A stretch of 45,650 nucleotides of DNA from Rhodocyclaceae bacterium (GCA_030682595.1 JAUXNZ010000036.1:1-45650); one strand, 5' to 3'. Positions 15,063 through 24,050 are shown, counted from the first letter of the stretch. Notes: a model not told the origin generated them from the sequence alone. Made by a program: numbers and translations.

Positions 15063-17972
15063 TCATGCTTGCAGCCGCTCGTTCTGGGCGACGATCTTGG
15101 CGAGCGTGGCCCGGAAAGCCGCCAGCCGTTCGCGCTCCTGCGCCACGACGGCGGCCGGGGCGCGGGCGACGAAGCTTTCCGTCGCCAGCTTCTTTTCGGC
15201 CTTGACGATCTCGCCTTCGAGGCGGGCGATTTCCTTGCCGAGCCGTTCTTTTTCGGCGGCGACGTCGATCTCGATTTTCAGCATCAAGCGGAATTCGCCG
15301 ACGATCTGCACCGGGGCGTCGGTGTCGGGCAGGGTGGCGACGGCGGTCACTTCCGAGAGCTTGGCGAGCGCCGCGAGATAGGGGGCGTAGGCGGTCAGTT
15401 GCGCCATCTCGCCAGCGCCGACTAATGGTACCTTTTGGGCTGGTGAGAGGTTCATCTCGCCGCGCAGGCTGCGGCAGGCGGTGATCAGCGATTTGAGCGT
15501 GGCGACCCAGGCTTCGGCGGACGCGTCAATACGCGACGGATCGGCCACCGGATAGGCTTGCAGCATGATTGTCGCTGCATGAGTCGCCGTCTCGCCAGCG
15601 CCGACTTTTGCGCGTCCGGCGAGCGGGGCAACGGTCTGCCAGAGCTCTTCGGTAATGAAGGGGATCAGCGGGTGGGCGAGGCGCAATACGGTTTCGAGTA
15701 CGCGCAACAGTGTGCGCCGGGTGGCGCGCTGCTCTGCTTCATTGCCGGTCTGGAGCTGCACCTTCGCCAGTTCGACATACCAGTCGCAGTATTCGTCCCA
15801 GACAAATTCGTAAATCGTTTTGGCCAGCAGGTCGAATCTGTAATCGGCGAAGTGTTTGGCGACATCGGCCTCGACGCGCTGCAACTGGCTGACAATCCAG
15901 CGGTCGGCGGGGGAGCAGTCGAGCGGCAGCGCCGCGTCGAGGCCGCAGTCCTTGCCCGCACAATTCATCAGCACAAAGCGGCTGGCGTTCCACAATTTGT
16001 TGCAGAAGTTGCGATAGCCCGCGCAGCGCTGCATGTCGAACTTGATGTCGCGGCCCGGGCTGGCCAGCGACAGGAAGGTGAAGCGCAGGGCGTCGGTGCC
16101 GACGCCGGCGATGCCGCTCGGGTATTCCTTGCGCGTGCGCTTCTCGATTTGCGCGGCCTGCTTCGGGTTCATCAGGCCGGTGGTGCGTTTGGCGACCAGC
16201 GCGTCCAGGCTGATGCCGTCAATCAGGTCGATCGGGTCGAGCACGTTGCCCTTGGATTTGCTCATCTTCTGGCCTTCCGCGTCGCGGATCAGACCATGCA
16301 CATAGACGTCCTTGAACGGAATCTTGCCGGTGATGTGCTTGGTCATCATCACCATGCGCGCCACCCAGAAGAAGATGATGTCGAAGCCGGTGACCAGCAC
16401 CGTCGACGGCAGGTACAAATCGAGCGCGGGATTCGATTTTTGCGGCCACTCGGGCGTCCAGTCGAGTGTCGAGAAGGGCCAGAGCGCCGAAGAATACCAA
16501 GTATCGAGCACATCCGGGTCGCGCGCCAGTCCGCCGTGATAGCCGTCGTTCTTCGCCAGGGCGGAGGCTTCGGCTGCGTCGTGGGCGACATAGATGCGGC
16601 CGTCGTCGGTGTACCAGGCGGGAATCTGGTGGCCCCACCACAACTGGCGCGAAATGCACCAGTCCTGGATGTTGTTGAGCCACTGGTTGTAGGTGTTCAC
16701 CCAGTTTTCCGGGACGAACTTGATCTCGCCGGAGGCGACGCATGCCAGTGCCTTGCCGGCGATGCTCGTGCCGTCCTTGCCGGGCTTGGTCATGGCGACA
16801 AACCACTGATCGGTGAGCATCGGCTCGATGACGGCATTGGTGCGGTCGCCGCGCGGCACCATCAGCTTGTGCGGCTTGACCGAGACAAGCAGGCCAGCCG
16901 CTTCAAGATCGGCGACGATGGCCTGGCGGGCGGCGTAGCGATCCATGCCGCGATACTTCTCCGGACCATGTTCGTTGATGCGCGCGTCGAGCGTGAAGAT
17001 CGAGAGCGGCGTCAGGCCGTGACGATGACCGACCTGCCAGTCGTTGAAGTCGTGGGCCGGGGTGATCTTGACGCAGCCGGTGCCGAATTCCTTGTCGACA
17101 TAGGCATCGGCGATAACGGGAATGGCGCGGTCGGTCAGCGGCAGTCGCAACTGTTTGCCGACCAGATGGGCATACCGCTCGTCGTCGGGATTGACCGCGA
17201 CGGCGACGTCGCCGAGCATGGTTTCCGGCCGCGTCGTCGCGACGGTGAGCGAGCCATTTCCGCAGGCGAAAGGATACTGGATTTCCCACATGAAGCCGTC
17301 CTCTTCCGCGCTGACGACTTCGAGGTCGGAAACGGCGGTGAGCAGCTGCGGGTCCCAGTTGACAAGGCGTTTGCCACGATAGATCAAACCTTCCTTGTAA
17401 AGTCGGACGAAGGTCTCGGTGACGATCCCTGACAGCCCGGCATCCATCGTGAAGCGTTCGCGCGTCCAGTCGGGCGAAGTGCCGAGGCGGCGCATTTGCT
17501 GGGTGATGCTGCCGCCCGAATACTCCTTCCACTCCCAGACTTTTTCGAGAAATTTCTCGCGACCGAGTGCATGGCGGCTGACGCCCTGCGCGTCCAGTTG
17601 GCGTTCGACAACGATCTGCGTGGCGATGCCGGCATGGTCGGTGCCCGGCTGCCACAGCGTGTTGGCCCCGCGCATGCGGTGGTAGCGCGTCAGCGCATCC
17701 ATGATGGCCTGGTTGAAACCGTGGCCCATGTGCAGTGTGCCGGTGACATTCGGCGGCGGCAGCAGGATGCAGAAATTATCGTGCTTCGTGGTGTCGAGAC
17801 CGGCGGCGAAATAGCCGCTCGATTCCCAGACGGGATACCAGTGCTGCTCGATGGCGGCGGGCTCAAAGCTCGCGGGAAGCTCGTCGGGCCGTCCCAAGGG
17901 TTTCTCGGCCCCTTGCGGGGAGGGCGAAGCGGAGCGTGGCTTACGGGGTGGGTTCTTTTCGAGTTGTTCCAT
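15063..17972 (-). CDS. valS: Valyl-tRNA synthetase carrying repeat-derived insertions
   Basis: This class I synthetase charges tRNA-Val. It has the signature PNVTGTLHMGHGF (HIGH motif), KMSKSKGNVLDP (KMSKS), an editing domain between them, an anticodon-binding domain, and the C-terminal coiled coil (from about IDVAAEKERLGKEIARLEGE). At 969 residues it is slightly long for the family. Three segments are not family-like. Residues about 10-31 (after MEQLEKNPP, up to DELP) come from a family 2 element. KVGAGETATH after LAGRA is a family 1 copy (15585-15609), as is LVGAGEMAQL (15402-15426). The catalytic parts are intact, so the enzyme is presumably active. The first 32 bases overlap the upstream gene, implying coupling. 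Confidence 0.96.
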   Translation of the reverse strand: MEQLEKNPPRKPRSASPSPQGAEKPLGRPDELPASFEPAAIEQHWYPVWESSGYFAAGLDTTKHDNFCILLPPPNVTGTLHMGHGFNQAIMDALTRYHRMRGANTLWQPGTDHAGIATQIVVERQLDAQGVSRHALGREKFLEKVWEWKEYSGGSITQQMRRLGTSPDWTRERFTMDAGLSGIVTETFVRLYKEGLIYRGKRLVNWDPQLLTAVSDLEVVSAEEDGFMWEIQYPFACGNGSLTVATTRPETMLGDVAVAVNPDDERYAHLVGKQLRLPLTDRAIPVIADAYVDKEFGTGCVKITPAHDFNDWQVGHRHGLTPLSIFTLDARINEHGPEKYRGMDRYAARQAIVADLEAAGLLVSVKPHKLMVPRGDRTNAVIEPMLTDQWFVAMTKPGKDGTSIAGKALACVASGEIKFVPENWVNTYNQWLNNIQDWCISRQLWWGHQIPAWYTDDGRIYVAHDAAEASALAKNDGYHGGLARDPDVLDTWYSSALWPFSTLDWTPEWPQKSNPALDLYLPSTVLVTGFDIIFFWVARMVMMTKHITGKIPFKDVYVHGLIRDAEGQKMSKSKGNVLDPIDLIDGISLDALVAKRTTGLMNPKQAAQIEKRTRKEYPSGIAGVGTDALRFTFLSLASPGRDIKFDMQRCAGYRNFCNKLWNASRFVLMNCAGKDCGLDAALPLDCSPADRWIVSQLQRVEADVAKHFADYRFDLLAKTIYEFVWDEYCDWYVELAKVQLQTGNEAEQRATRRTLLRVLETVLRLAHPLIPFITEELWQTVAPLAGRAKVGAGETATHAATIMLQAYPVADPSRIDASAEAWVATLKSLITACRSLRGEMNLSPAQKVPLVGAGEMAQLTAYAPYLAALAKLSEVTAVATLPDTDAPVQIVGEFRLMLKIEIDVAAEKERLGKEIARLEGEIVKAEKKLATESFVARAPAAVVAQERERLAAFRATLAKIVAQNERLQA
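15402..15426 (-). repeat. Family 1 dispersed repeat, diverged copy in valS
   Basis: It has about four mismatches to the consensus, read in sense as LVGAGEMAQ in the C-terminal domain of ValS before the coiled coil. Confidence 0.6.
15585..15609 (-). repeat. Family 1 dispersed repeat, near-exact copy in valS
   Basis: It has one mismatch to the consensus, read in sense as KVGAGETA. It sits between LWQTVAPLAG and IMLQAYP, where bacterial ValS proteins usually have only a short link. Confidence 0.8.
17883..17945 (-). repeat. Family 2 element (copy e) in the valS 5' end
   Basis: Read on the minus strand the order matches copy d: CTCCGCTTCGCCC, CCCCGCAAGGGG, CCGAGAAACCC, then the core TTGGGACGGCCCGAC at 17897-17883. 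The right arm does not pair, so the hairpin is broken or truncated. It is read through in frame by ValS and ends at the stop codon of the upstream gene. Confidence 0.65.
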
Positions 17973-18333
17973 TGTTCAGTATCTCTAGCAAGTGCGGCAG
18001 CAGGGTGTGGCGTGCCTTGGCATCCAGTTCGGTGAGGATGTTCTGGCTGGCGTTCGCCACGGCGGCGGGCAGCACTTCCACCAGCCACGCCGACAGTTCG
18101 TTTTCGACGTCCGCCCGCAGGGTGGCGAGCAGCGCTTCGCTGTCGCGCGGGGCGGTTTCAGGGGCATCGACCACCTCGGTCAGCACGGGGAAGTCGACGT
18201 CGTTTTCTGCGTTGTGCGCGGCGGCGACTGTGGTTTCCTCGTTCGCCACCTCGACCACGCGCGCCACGAAACTGCGATGGCGGCGCATCAGCGCGTCGGC
18301 CTGAGTGATCACGTCATCTTCCTGGGACATCAT
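17941..18333 (-). CDS. Small protein of unknown function between holC and valS
   Basis: This 130-residue, acidic, probably soluble protein is largely helical by eye (LLATLRADVENELSAWLVEVL, DAKARHTLLPHLLEIL). A small uncharacterised protein in this holC-valS gap is common in betaproteobacteria; it may belong to the family annotated DUF2486, but I cannot confirm that. ATG 18333 shares its A with the holC stop (TGATG). GTG 18336 and ATG 18330 are alternatives. The last nine residues (from GTTRKEPTP) overlap the valS start, and the stop codon lies at the edge of a family 2 repeat, so the original C-terminus may have been altered. Confidence 0.7.
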   Translation of the reverse strand: MMSQEDDVITQADALMRRHRSFVARVVEVANEETTVAAAHNAENDVDFPVLTEVVDAPETAPRDSEALLATLRADVENELSAWLVEVLPAAVANASQNILTELDAKARHTLLPHLLEILNNGTTRKEPTP

Positions 18334-18758
18334 CACAAGCCGCCGGAAATGTCGCGGCTGTCGACGGCGTAGCCGCGCTCGCGATAGAACTTGAAGCGCT
18401 CGCGGGCCGGCAGGCGGTCGGTGTCATCGGTGCTGACGATTTCGACGAGATGTTCAAAACGTGAAAACGTCGCGGGCAGGGTGTTGCCAAGATTGAGCAG
18501 GCAGTTTTCCTGCAGCGCCCCATCCAGCGTGTCGGTCAGCAAAATCGGCGTCTCGCCGGCCAGCGGCGAATCGATCCGGCAATGCGGCAGAAAGGACAGC
18601 GCCGGTTGCGTCCACAGCAGGCGATCCAGCTGCGCGGCCTGTGCGGCGTCCGGCACATAGACAAGCACTGGCGGACGTTCGGCCCAGGCCTGTTGCAGCC
18701 ACTGCGCAGCCGCCTGGATGCGGTCGGCCGCGCCGTGGAGAAACGAGATACGGGTCAC
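18333..18758 (-). CDS. holC: HolC, DNA polymerase III chi subunit
   Basis: Chi links the clamp loader to single-strand binding protein at the replication fork. The 141 residues begin MTRISFLHGAADRIQAAAQW, the family start, and include PPVLVYVPDAAQAAQLDRLLW and FLPHCRIDSPLAGETPILL, which match chi. The start codon is GTG at 18758, overlapping the pepA stop in GTGA. The neighbours pepA (upstream) and valS (downstream) repeat a widespread proteobacterial arrangement and support the call. Translation is probably coupled to pepA. Confidence 0.92.
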   Translation of the reverse strand: MTRISFLHGAADRIQAAAQWLQQAWAERPPVLVYVPDAAQAAQLDRLLWTQPALSFLPHCRIDSPLAGETPILLTDTLDGALQENCLLNLGNTLPATFSRFEHLVEIVSTDDTDRLPARERFKFYRERGYAVDSRDISGGL

Positions 18759-20272
18759 TGCGCCGTCTCGCCAGCGCCGACTTTTTTCGCCGCGCGCGCC
18801 AGCAGGAAATGAGTGAGTAGCGGCACGGGCCGTCCCGTCGAACCTTTCTCCTTGCCGGAACGCCAGGCGGTGCCGGCGATGTCGAGATGCGCCCAGTCGT
18901 ATTTCTTGGTGAAGCGCGACAGGAAGCAGGCGGCGGTGATCGTGCCGGCCGGCCGGCCGCCGATGTTGCCCATGTCGGCGAAATTGCTCTTCAACTGTTC
19001 CTGATAGTCGTCGAACAGCGGCAGTTGCCAGGCGCGATCCCAGCCGTCATGGCCGGCGTCAAGCAGTTCGCGCGCCAGAGCGTCGTCGTTGGCGAGCAGG
19101 CCGCTGACGACACCGCCGAGGGCGATCACGCAGGCGCCGGTAAGCGTGGCGACGTCGATGACGCAGTCGGGTTCGAAGCGCTCGACATAGGTCAGCGCAT
19201 CGCACAGAATCAGCCGGCCTTCGGCATCGGTGTTGAGGATTTCGATGGTCTGGCCGGACATCGAGGTGACGATGTCGCCGGGACGAATCGCGCCGCCGCC
19301 CGGCATGTTTTCGACGGTCGGCACGACGGCGATGATGTTGAGCGGCAGTTTCATCATGGCCGCTGCTTTGAGCGTCGCCAGCACGCTGGCGGCGCCCGAC
19401 ATGTCGAACTTCATCTCGTCCATTTCCGCGGCGGGTTTCAGCGAAATGCCGCCGGTATCGAAGGTGACGCCCTTGCCAACCAGCACGATGGGCTTGGCAC
19501 CTGGCTTGCCGCCCAGATGCTTGACGATGATGAATTGCGGCGGCTGGTGCGATCCCCTCGAGACCGCCAGCAACGAATGCATGCCCAGCTTTTCCATGGC
19601 GGCGCGATCGAGTACCTCGACCGCCAGCCCATGCTCACGGCCCAAAGTTCCGGCTTGTTCGGCCAGATAGGTGGGCGTGCAGATATTGCCGGGCAGATTG
19701 GCCAGGTCTTTCATGTAATTCATGCTGCTGGCGATGGCCTGGCCTTCGGATAGCGCCTGCTCGGCGGCGGCCAGCTCGGTGCGGCGTTCGACGCAGAAAG
19801 TCAGCTTGCGCAAGGGACGGCGCACATCGTCCTTTTTCGACTTCAATTGATCGAAGCGGTAAAGCGTTTCTTCGGCCACCAGCACGGCCTGGCGGACGCG
19901 CCAGGCGACGCCGCGTTTTTTTACCGGTAGTTCGGTGAGATAAACCGTGCCGTCGAAGCCGCCGGTTTCGTTCAGCGTGCGCACCGCCGTGGCGATGGCG
20001 GCGCGGTATTCCTTTTCGCGGAATTCGCGTTCTTTGCCGAGGCCGACGAGCAGGACGCGGTCCGCTTCCGTTCCCGGCACCTTGTGCAGCAGCAGGGTAT
20101 TGCCGGCCTTGCCTTCCATGTCGCCGCGGCGCAGCAGTTCCGCCAGATAGCCGCGCGCGGCATTGTCGAGCAGTTCCGCCGGCAGGGACAGCTTGCGCGA
20201 TTCGAAGACGCCGACGACGACACAGGCGGTACGCTGCTTTTCCGGGCTACCGCTCTTTATGCTAAATTCCAC
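18755..20272 (-). CDS. pepA: PepA, leucyl aminopeptidase (M17 family)
   Basis: PepA is a two-metal hexameric aminopeptidase that in some bacteria also binds DNA. The family start EFSIKSGSPEKQRTACVVVG follows GTG 20272, which has GAGGGGAA upstream; an in-frame start at 20314 would add 14 unrelated residues. The C-terminal catalytic domain shows VGKGVTFDTGGISLKPA and NTDAEGRLIL, holding the metal ligands and catalytic Lys and Arg. The length, about 505 residues, is normal. The final ten residues, KKVGAGETAQ, are a family 1 repeat (18761-18785) added behind the usual end. The gene is divergent from lptF across about 100 bp. Confidence 0.95.
   Translation of the reverse strand: MEFSIKSGSPEKQRTACVVVGVFESRKLSLPAELLDNAARGYLAELLRRGDMEGKAGNTLLLHKVPGTEADRVLLVGLGKEREFREKEYRAAIATAVRTLNETGGFDGTVYLTELPVKKRGVAWRVRQAVLVAEETLYRFDQLKSKKDDVRRPLRKLTFCVERRTELAAAEQALSEGQAIASSMNYMKDLANLPGNICTPTYLAEQAGTLGREHGLAVEVLDRAAMEKLGMHSLLAVSRGSHQPPQFIIVKHLGGKPGAKPIVLVGKGVTFDTGGISLKPAAEMDEMKFDMSGAASVLATLKAAAMMKLPLNIIAVVPTVENMPGGGAIRPGDIVTSMSGQTIEILNTDAEGRLILCDALTYVERFEPDCVIDVATLTGACVIALGGVVSGLLANDDALARELLDAGHDGWDRAWQLPLFDDYQEQLKSNFADMGNIGGRPAGTITAACFLSRFTKKYDWAHLDIAGTAWRSGKEKGSTGRPVPLLTHFLLARAAKKVGAGETAQ
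18761..18785 (-). repeat. Family 1 dispersed repeat at the pepA 3' end
   Basis: It has one mismatch to the consensus. It encodes KVGAGETA as the C-terminal tail of PepA, two codons before the stop, which itself overlaps the holC start. Confidence 0.8.
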
Positions 20273-20373
20273 CGCGTTCCCCTCAAGATTTTGGAAAATG
20301 TGAAGTTTAAGCAAATTTCACGACATTTCCGCAACTTTCCATTGAATTCCAGCATTTTCCGGCAGCCCAGACA

Positions 20374-21462
20374 ATGATCTTCCAGCGCGCCGCCCAGCGC
20401 GAATTTGCCCAGACAGCCGCCACGGTATTTGTCGCCCTGTTCGCGATCATGCTGACGACCCAGTTGATTCGCCTGCTGGGTCAGGCCGCCGGGGGGCGCA
20501 TCGCTTCAGAAGCGGTGGTTGCCATGCTCGGTTTCACCGCGCTCAACTATCTGCCGGTCCTGTTGTCGCTGACTCTGTTCATCGCGATTTTGCTGTCCTT
20601 GTCGCGCGTTTATCTCGATTCGGAGATGGCGATCTGGTTCTCCGCCGGCGTGCCGCTCACGGCCTGGATGCGTCCGGTGTTGCGGTTTGCCCTGCCGCTG
20701 GTCCTCGTGATCGCCGTGCTGGCCCTGTTCCTTTCGCCGTGGGCGATTTCCCAGCGTGCCGACTATCAGGACCGCATGGACCGCCGCGACGATGTGGCGC
20801 GCGTCAGCCCCGGCGCCTTCAAGGAGTCGGCGCGCGGCGACCGGGTGTTTTTTGTCGAGTCGGTGACGGACAGAGACACCCGGGAAGATCACGTCAAGAA
20901 CATCTTCATCCATTCGCTGCAGCATGGCCGGCTGGGCGTCATGGCGGCCGCGCAAGGCCATACCGAGGTGGCCGCCAACGGCGACAAATTCATCGTGTTG
21001 ACCGATGGGCGGCGTTACGAGGGCGCGGCCGGGACTGCCGAATATCGGGTGATGGCGTTCGAAAGTTATGCCATGCGTATTGAAGCTCAGGAAAACCGCG
21101 GTATCGACAAATCAACCAAAAGCATGCCGATTCTGGAGCTGTTGCGCGATCGCAATCCGGCCAGCCAGGGCGAGTTGCTGTGGCGGATCGGCGTGCCACT
21201 GTCCGCCCTGACGCTGGCGCTCTTGGCGATTCCGCTCTCATTCGTCAATCCGCGCGCCGGACGCACCAATAATCTGCTGTTCGCATTGCTGACCTTCATG
21301 ATTTACAACAACCTGCTGTCGCTAAGCCAGGCCTGGGTGGCGCAGGGACGCCTGCCCTTCGAGGTCGGCGTCTGGGCGGTGCATGTGCTGATGTTTCTTG
21401 CCCTGGTGCTGCTGTTCTGGAAGCGACTGGCGGTTTTTTCAGTGTGGCGGCTATGGCGTTGA
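20374..21462 (+). CDS. lptF: LptF, LPS export permease subunit
   Basis: LptF and LptG form the membrane core of the LptB2FG transporter that lifts lipopolysaccharide out of the inner membrane. The 362-residue protein has three N-terminal membrane helices (about 10-30, 50-75, 100-125), a periplasmic beta-jellyroll region (from about residue 130, including SPGAFKESARGDRVFFVESV), and three C-terminal helices. FQRAAQREFAQTA at the start fits the family. lptG overlaps its stop. It is divergent from pepA, as in many Gram-negative genomes. I see no strong ribosome binding site. Confidence 0.94.
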   Translation: MIFQRAAQREFAQTAATVFVALFAIMLTTQLIRLLGQAAGGRIASEAVVAMLGFTALNYLPVLLSLTLFIAILLSLSRVYLDSEMAIWFSAGVPLTAWMRPVLRFALPLVLVIAVLALFLSPWAISQRADYQDRMDRRDDVARVSPGAFKESARGDRVFFVESVTDRDTREDHVKNIFIHSLQHGRLGVMAAAQGHTEVAANGDKFIVLTDGRRYEGAAGTAEYRVMAFESYAMRIEAQENRGIDKSTKSMPILELLRDRNPASQGELLWRIGVPLSALTLALLAIPLSFVNPRAGRTNNLLFALLTFMIYNNLLSLSQAWVAQGRLPFEVGVWAVHVLMFLALVLLFWKRLAVFSVWRLWR

Positions 21463-22544
21463 TGGTGTATGAGCGCCATCTGGCGCGGGAAATTTATGGC
21501 GCAACCCTGCTCGTGCTGGCGGCGTTTCTGTCCCTGTTCGCCTTTTTCGATTTGCTTCATGAAATGGCCGAGATCGGCAAGGACAACTATCAGTTGCAGC
21601 ATGCCGTCGCCTATGTCGCCCTGACCCTGCCGGGTCGGGCCTATGAAATCTTTCCGATTGCCGTGCTGATCGGTTCGCTGTATGCCCTGACCCTGCTGGC
21701 GCGGCATTCCGAAATCACGGTGCTGCGCGCTGCCGGCCTGTCAACCGCCAACCTGCTGACGACGCTGGCGAAAATCGGTGTCGTTTTCGTTGTCGTGACG
21801 TTCATTCTCGGCGAGTTCGTCGCGCCGCCGGCCGAGCGGGCGGCGCAGCAGCTGCGGCTGACGGCGATGAGCAAACTGGTGGGGCAGGAATTCCGCTCCG
21901 GGTTGTGGGTAAAGGACGGTCTGTCGTTCATCAATGTGCGCGAGGTGCTGCCGGATGCGAGTCTGCGCCAGATCCGCGTGTATGGTTTTGATGAAATGTA
22001 TCGTCTGCGCTCGATCAGCGAAGCAGCGGAAGGCCGATTTCTCCCGCCCGGCCACTGGCGCCTGACCCGCGTGGTCAAAACCGAATTCGACGCCACGCCC
22101 GGCCAGGAAAGCGCGCGGGTGACGCGCCAGGATGAACTGGTGTGGCAATCGGCGCTCAGTCCGGACATTCTGGCGGTGTTGCTGGTGGTTCCCGAACGCA
22201 TGTCCCTGGTTAACCTTTACCAATACATCCGGCATTTAAGCGACAACCAGCAGAAAACCGAGCGTTACGAAATCGCGCTGTGGAAAAAACTGATTTATCC
22301 GCTGGCGGCCCTGGTGATGATGGCGTTGGCGCTGCCTTTCGCCTATGCCCACAGCCGCCAGGGGGCGGTGAGCGTCAAGGTGTTCGCCGGGGTAATGCTG
22401 GGCATCCTGTTTCACATGCTGAATGGACTGTTTTCGCATCTCGGGGTGATCAACAACTGGCAGCCGTTGATGGCCGCCATGACGCCCAGCGTCATTTTTC
22501 TGCTGGCGGCGGCGACGATGCTGTGGTGGGTCGAGCGACGTTGA
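21462..22544 (+). CDS. lptG: LptG, LPS export permease subunit
   Basis: This is the partner of LptF with the same layout of three helices, periplasmic domain and three helices. VYERHLAREIYGATLLVLAA is the typical start and SEITVLRAAGLS the conserved cytoplasmic loop that contacts the LptB ATPase. The start is placed at ATG 21462, sharing the A of the lptF stop (TGATG); ATG 21453 is possible. The last 53 bases overlap convergently with the RDD gene on the other strand, so transcripts from the two directions run into each other. The identification is secure. Confidence 0.94.
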   Translation: MVYERHLAREIYGATLLVLAAFLSLFAFFDLLHEMAEIGKDNYQLQHAVAYVALTLPGRAYEIFPIAVLIGSLYALTLLARHSEITVLRAAGLSTANLLTTLAKIGVVFVVVTFILGEFVAPPAERAAQQLRLTAMSKLVGQEFRSGLWVKDGLSFINVREVLPDASLRQIRVYGFDEMYRLRSISEAAEGRFLPPGHWRLTRVVKTEFDATPGQESARVTRQDELVWQSALSPDILAVLLVVPERMSLVNLYQYIRHLSDNQQKTERYEIALWKKLIYPLAALVMMALALPFAYAHSRQGAVSVKVFAGVMLGILFHMLNGLFSHLGVINNWQPLMAAMTPSVIFLLAAATMLWWVERR

Positions 22545-22965
22545 CGATTCGAGTACCGGCCAGTCGGTCGTGCAGGAATTGCCGGTCGCGGTCGAACAAC
22601 GCCCAGAGCAGGCCGATGCCCGATAGCACCGAGGGCCAGGCCAACAGGTAGCGCAGCAGCGCGCGCCGGATTGACGGCGGCTGGCCGCCATCTCCACCAG
22701 AGGTTGCCACGATCTGCATCCGCCACGTTTTCATTGCCAGTGTTTGGCCGCTGCGGTGCCATTGATAAACAAAATAGAGTCCGGCAGCGGCGGCAACATT
22801 TAGCCAAATTGTCCACCCGGGCAGGGCGGCTTGCCAGATAACGCCGATGAGCAGGTGCGGTATCAGAACCAGCGCCGAAATGACTCCCAGCAACAGCAAT
22901 GATTCATAGAACATGCCGGCGAGCCGTCGGCCGAGGCTAGCCGGGGGCTGGGTTGCTGCGGACAA
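22492..22965 (-). CDS. RDD-family membrane protein
   Basis: This 157-residue protein has an RDD domain: three to four hydrophobic helices with LGRRLAGMFYESLLLLGVI at the front and FLHDRLAGTRIV at the end, the usual RDD signature positions. The function is unknown; the family is loosely linked to membrane transport. The start is TTG 22965, with GAGGA upstream overlapping the DUF3106 stop. It is the last gene of the sigma-factor unit and converges on lptG with a 53-base overlap. Confidence 0.85.
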   Translation of the reverse strand: MSAATQPPASLGRRLAGMFYESLLLLGVISALVLIPHLLIGVIWQAALPGWTIWLNVAAAAGLYFVYQWHRSGQTLAMKTWRMQIVATSGGDGGQPPSIRRALLRYLLAWPSVLSGIGLLWALFDRDRQFLHDRLAGTRIVNVARPTTASSPPPAEK

Positions 22966-22971
22966 GATCGG

Positions 22972-23652
22972 TTATTCCTCGGCGCAGGGCAGACTGGCCG
23001 ACGTGCTGGCCGCCGCATCCGGAGGCGCTTGCGAGGCAGTTGTTTGCGGCACCACCAGGGGACTACGCGGTGACTTGAGCGGCGACAGCGGCGAGCGGCT
23101 TGGGCTCGCCGCGGGGGCGGTGGGCAGTGCTGCCTGACTCGTGGTGCGAGTAGTCGTCGCAGGACTTGCAACGAAACCCGCAACCGCAGGCTGGGTGGGT
23201 GTTTTGGGTGGCGGGCGCTGGGCTGCTTCCTTTTTCAGGCGATCCCTTTTTTCTTGTGAAAGGGTGCTGTATTCATCCCACTTTTGCTTGACTGCCAGGC
23301 GCTCTTCGACCGGGTATTGTTGCAGGGCCTTGAACTTTTCGCGGGCAGCTTTGCGTTCGGCGGGGGCGAGCCGCGCCCACTCTTTCATGTTGCGCTGTAC
23401 GCTGGCCTGCTCTTCCGGGGACATGCCGGGATAACGCTGGGCAATGCCCAGCCATTTCTTGCGCCGGAAGGATTCCATGGCTTCCCATTCGGCCGCCAGC
23501 GGTGCCAAAATGGTTTTTTGTTCTGTCGAGAGCACCGACCAGTTGGGTTGATCAAGTGGCGTTACGACTACCTTGGCCTGCCATTGCCAGATAAGTCCGG
23601 CGCAAAGCAAGCAGAAGGCTATTCCCCAGCCGGCGAGTACTTTTCCAGCCAT
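22972..23652 (-). CDS. DUF3106-type membrane-anchored periplasmic protein
   Basis: A single N-terminal membrane helix (about residues 6-24) is followed by a charged helical periplasmic domain. That domain has WEAMESFRRKKWLGIAQRYP, EEQASVQRNMKEWARL and EERLAVKQKWDEYSTLSQEK, which match the DUF3106 pattern seen in betaproteobacteria. The C-terminal third is Pro/Ala/Thr-rich and probably disordered. The helical repeats recall periplasmic sensors of the CpxP or CnrX type, but only in general shape. It overlaps the DUF3619 gene by 34 bases and belongs to the sigma-factor unit. Confidence 0.82.
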   Translation of the reverse strand: MAGKVLAGWGIAFCLLCAGLIWQWQAKVVVTPLDQPNWSVLSTEQKTILAPLAAEWEAMESFRRKKWLGIAQRYPGMSPEEQASVQRNMKEWARLAPAERKAAREKFKALQQYPVEERLAVKQKWDEYSTLSQEKRDRLKKEAAQRPPPKTPTQPAVAGFVASPATTTRTTSQAALPTAPAASPSRSPLSPLKSPRSPLVVPQTTASQAPPDAAASTSASLPCAEE

Positions 23653-24050
23653 GCCTGAAAGCCCCGGTCCAGATACGCGCTGGGCGGCAGTTCGCCGGCC
23701 AGCAAAGCGCTGTCAATTTCTTCATTTACGCTTGCCTGCGCAAATCCGTTCCAGTAGTAGGCCAGGCTAACGCCCAGAAGCAACGCCAGGATGGGCAGCA
23801 GAGTACGCAAGGTGCGTCCGCCACCGCCAAGCCAGCCGGACTTCAGTGCCGCCGCTCCGGCGCCAGTCGCGCCGTTGCTCCCGACGATCGAGAAATCCCG
23901 AGCCGGAACGAGTTGCCGTTGCAGTGCGCGCTCACGCGCGGCGCGCAGCCGCTCGGCAACCACCGGCTCGATGGAGCGGGTTCCCAAGTCAAGGACACGG
24001 CAAATATGCCTGGCGAACTGTTGTTCCGTGTGAGTGGTGGCTGAGTTCAT
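23619..24050 (-). CDS. DUF3619-type single-span membrane protein, possible anti-sigma factor
   Basis: This 143-residue protein has a cytoplasmic N-terminus (QFARHICRVLDLGTRSIEPV), one membrane helix (about residues 82-102, TLLPILALLLGVSLAYYW) and a short outer part. The sequence fits DUF3619. It lies 11 bases after an ECF sigma gene and has an anti-sigma-like topology, so a role in holding the sigma factor is plausible but unproven; I see no zinc-binding anti-sigma motif. AAGGAG precedes its ATG and overlaps the sigma stop, so translation is coupled. Confidence 0.8.
   Translation of the reverse strand: MNSATTHTEQQFARHICRVLDLGTRSIEPVVAERLRAARERALQRQLVPARDFSIVGSNGATGAGAAALKSGWLGGGGRTLRTLLPILALLLGVSLAYYWNGFAQASVNEEIDSALLAGELPPSAYLDRGFQAWLEKYSPAGE

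Noticed and set aside
15558..17432. 624-codon plus-strand open frame
   Set aside because: It lies entirely antisense to valS and has no recognisable protein motif; such shadows are common in GC-rich genes.
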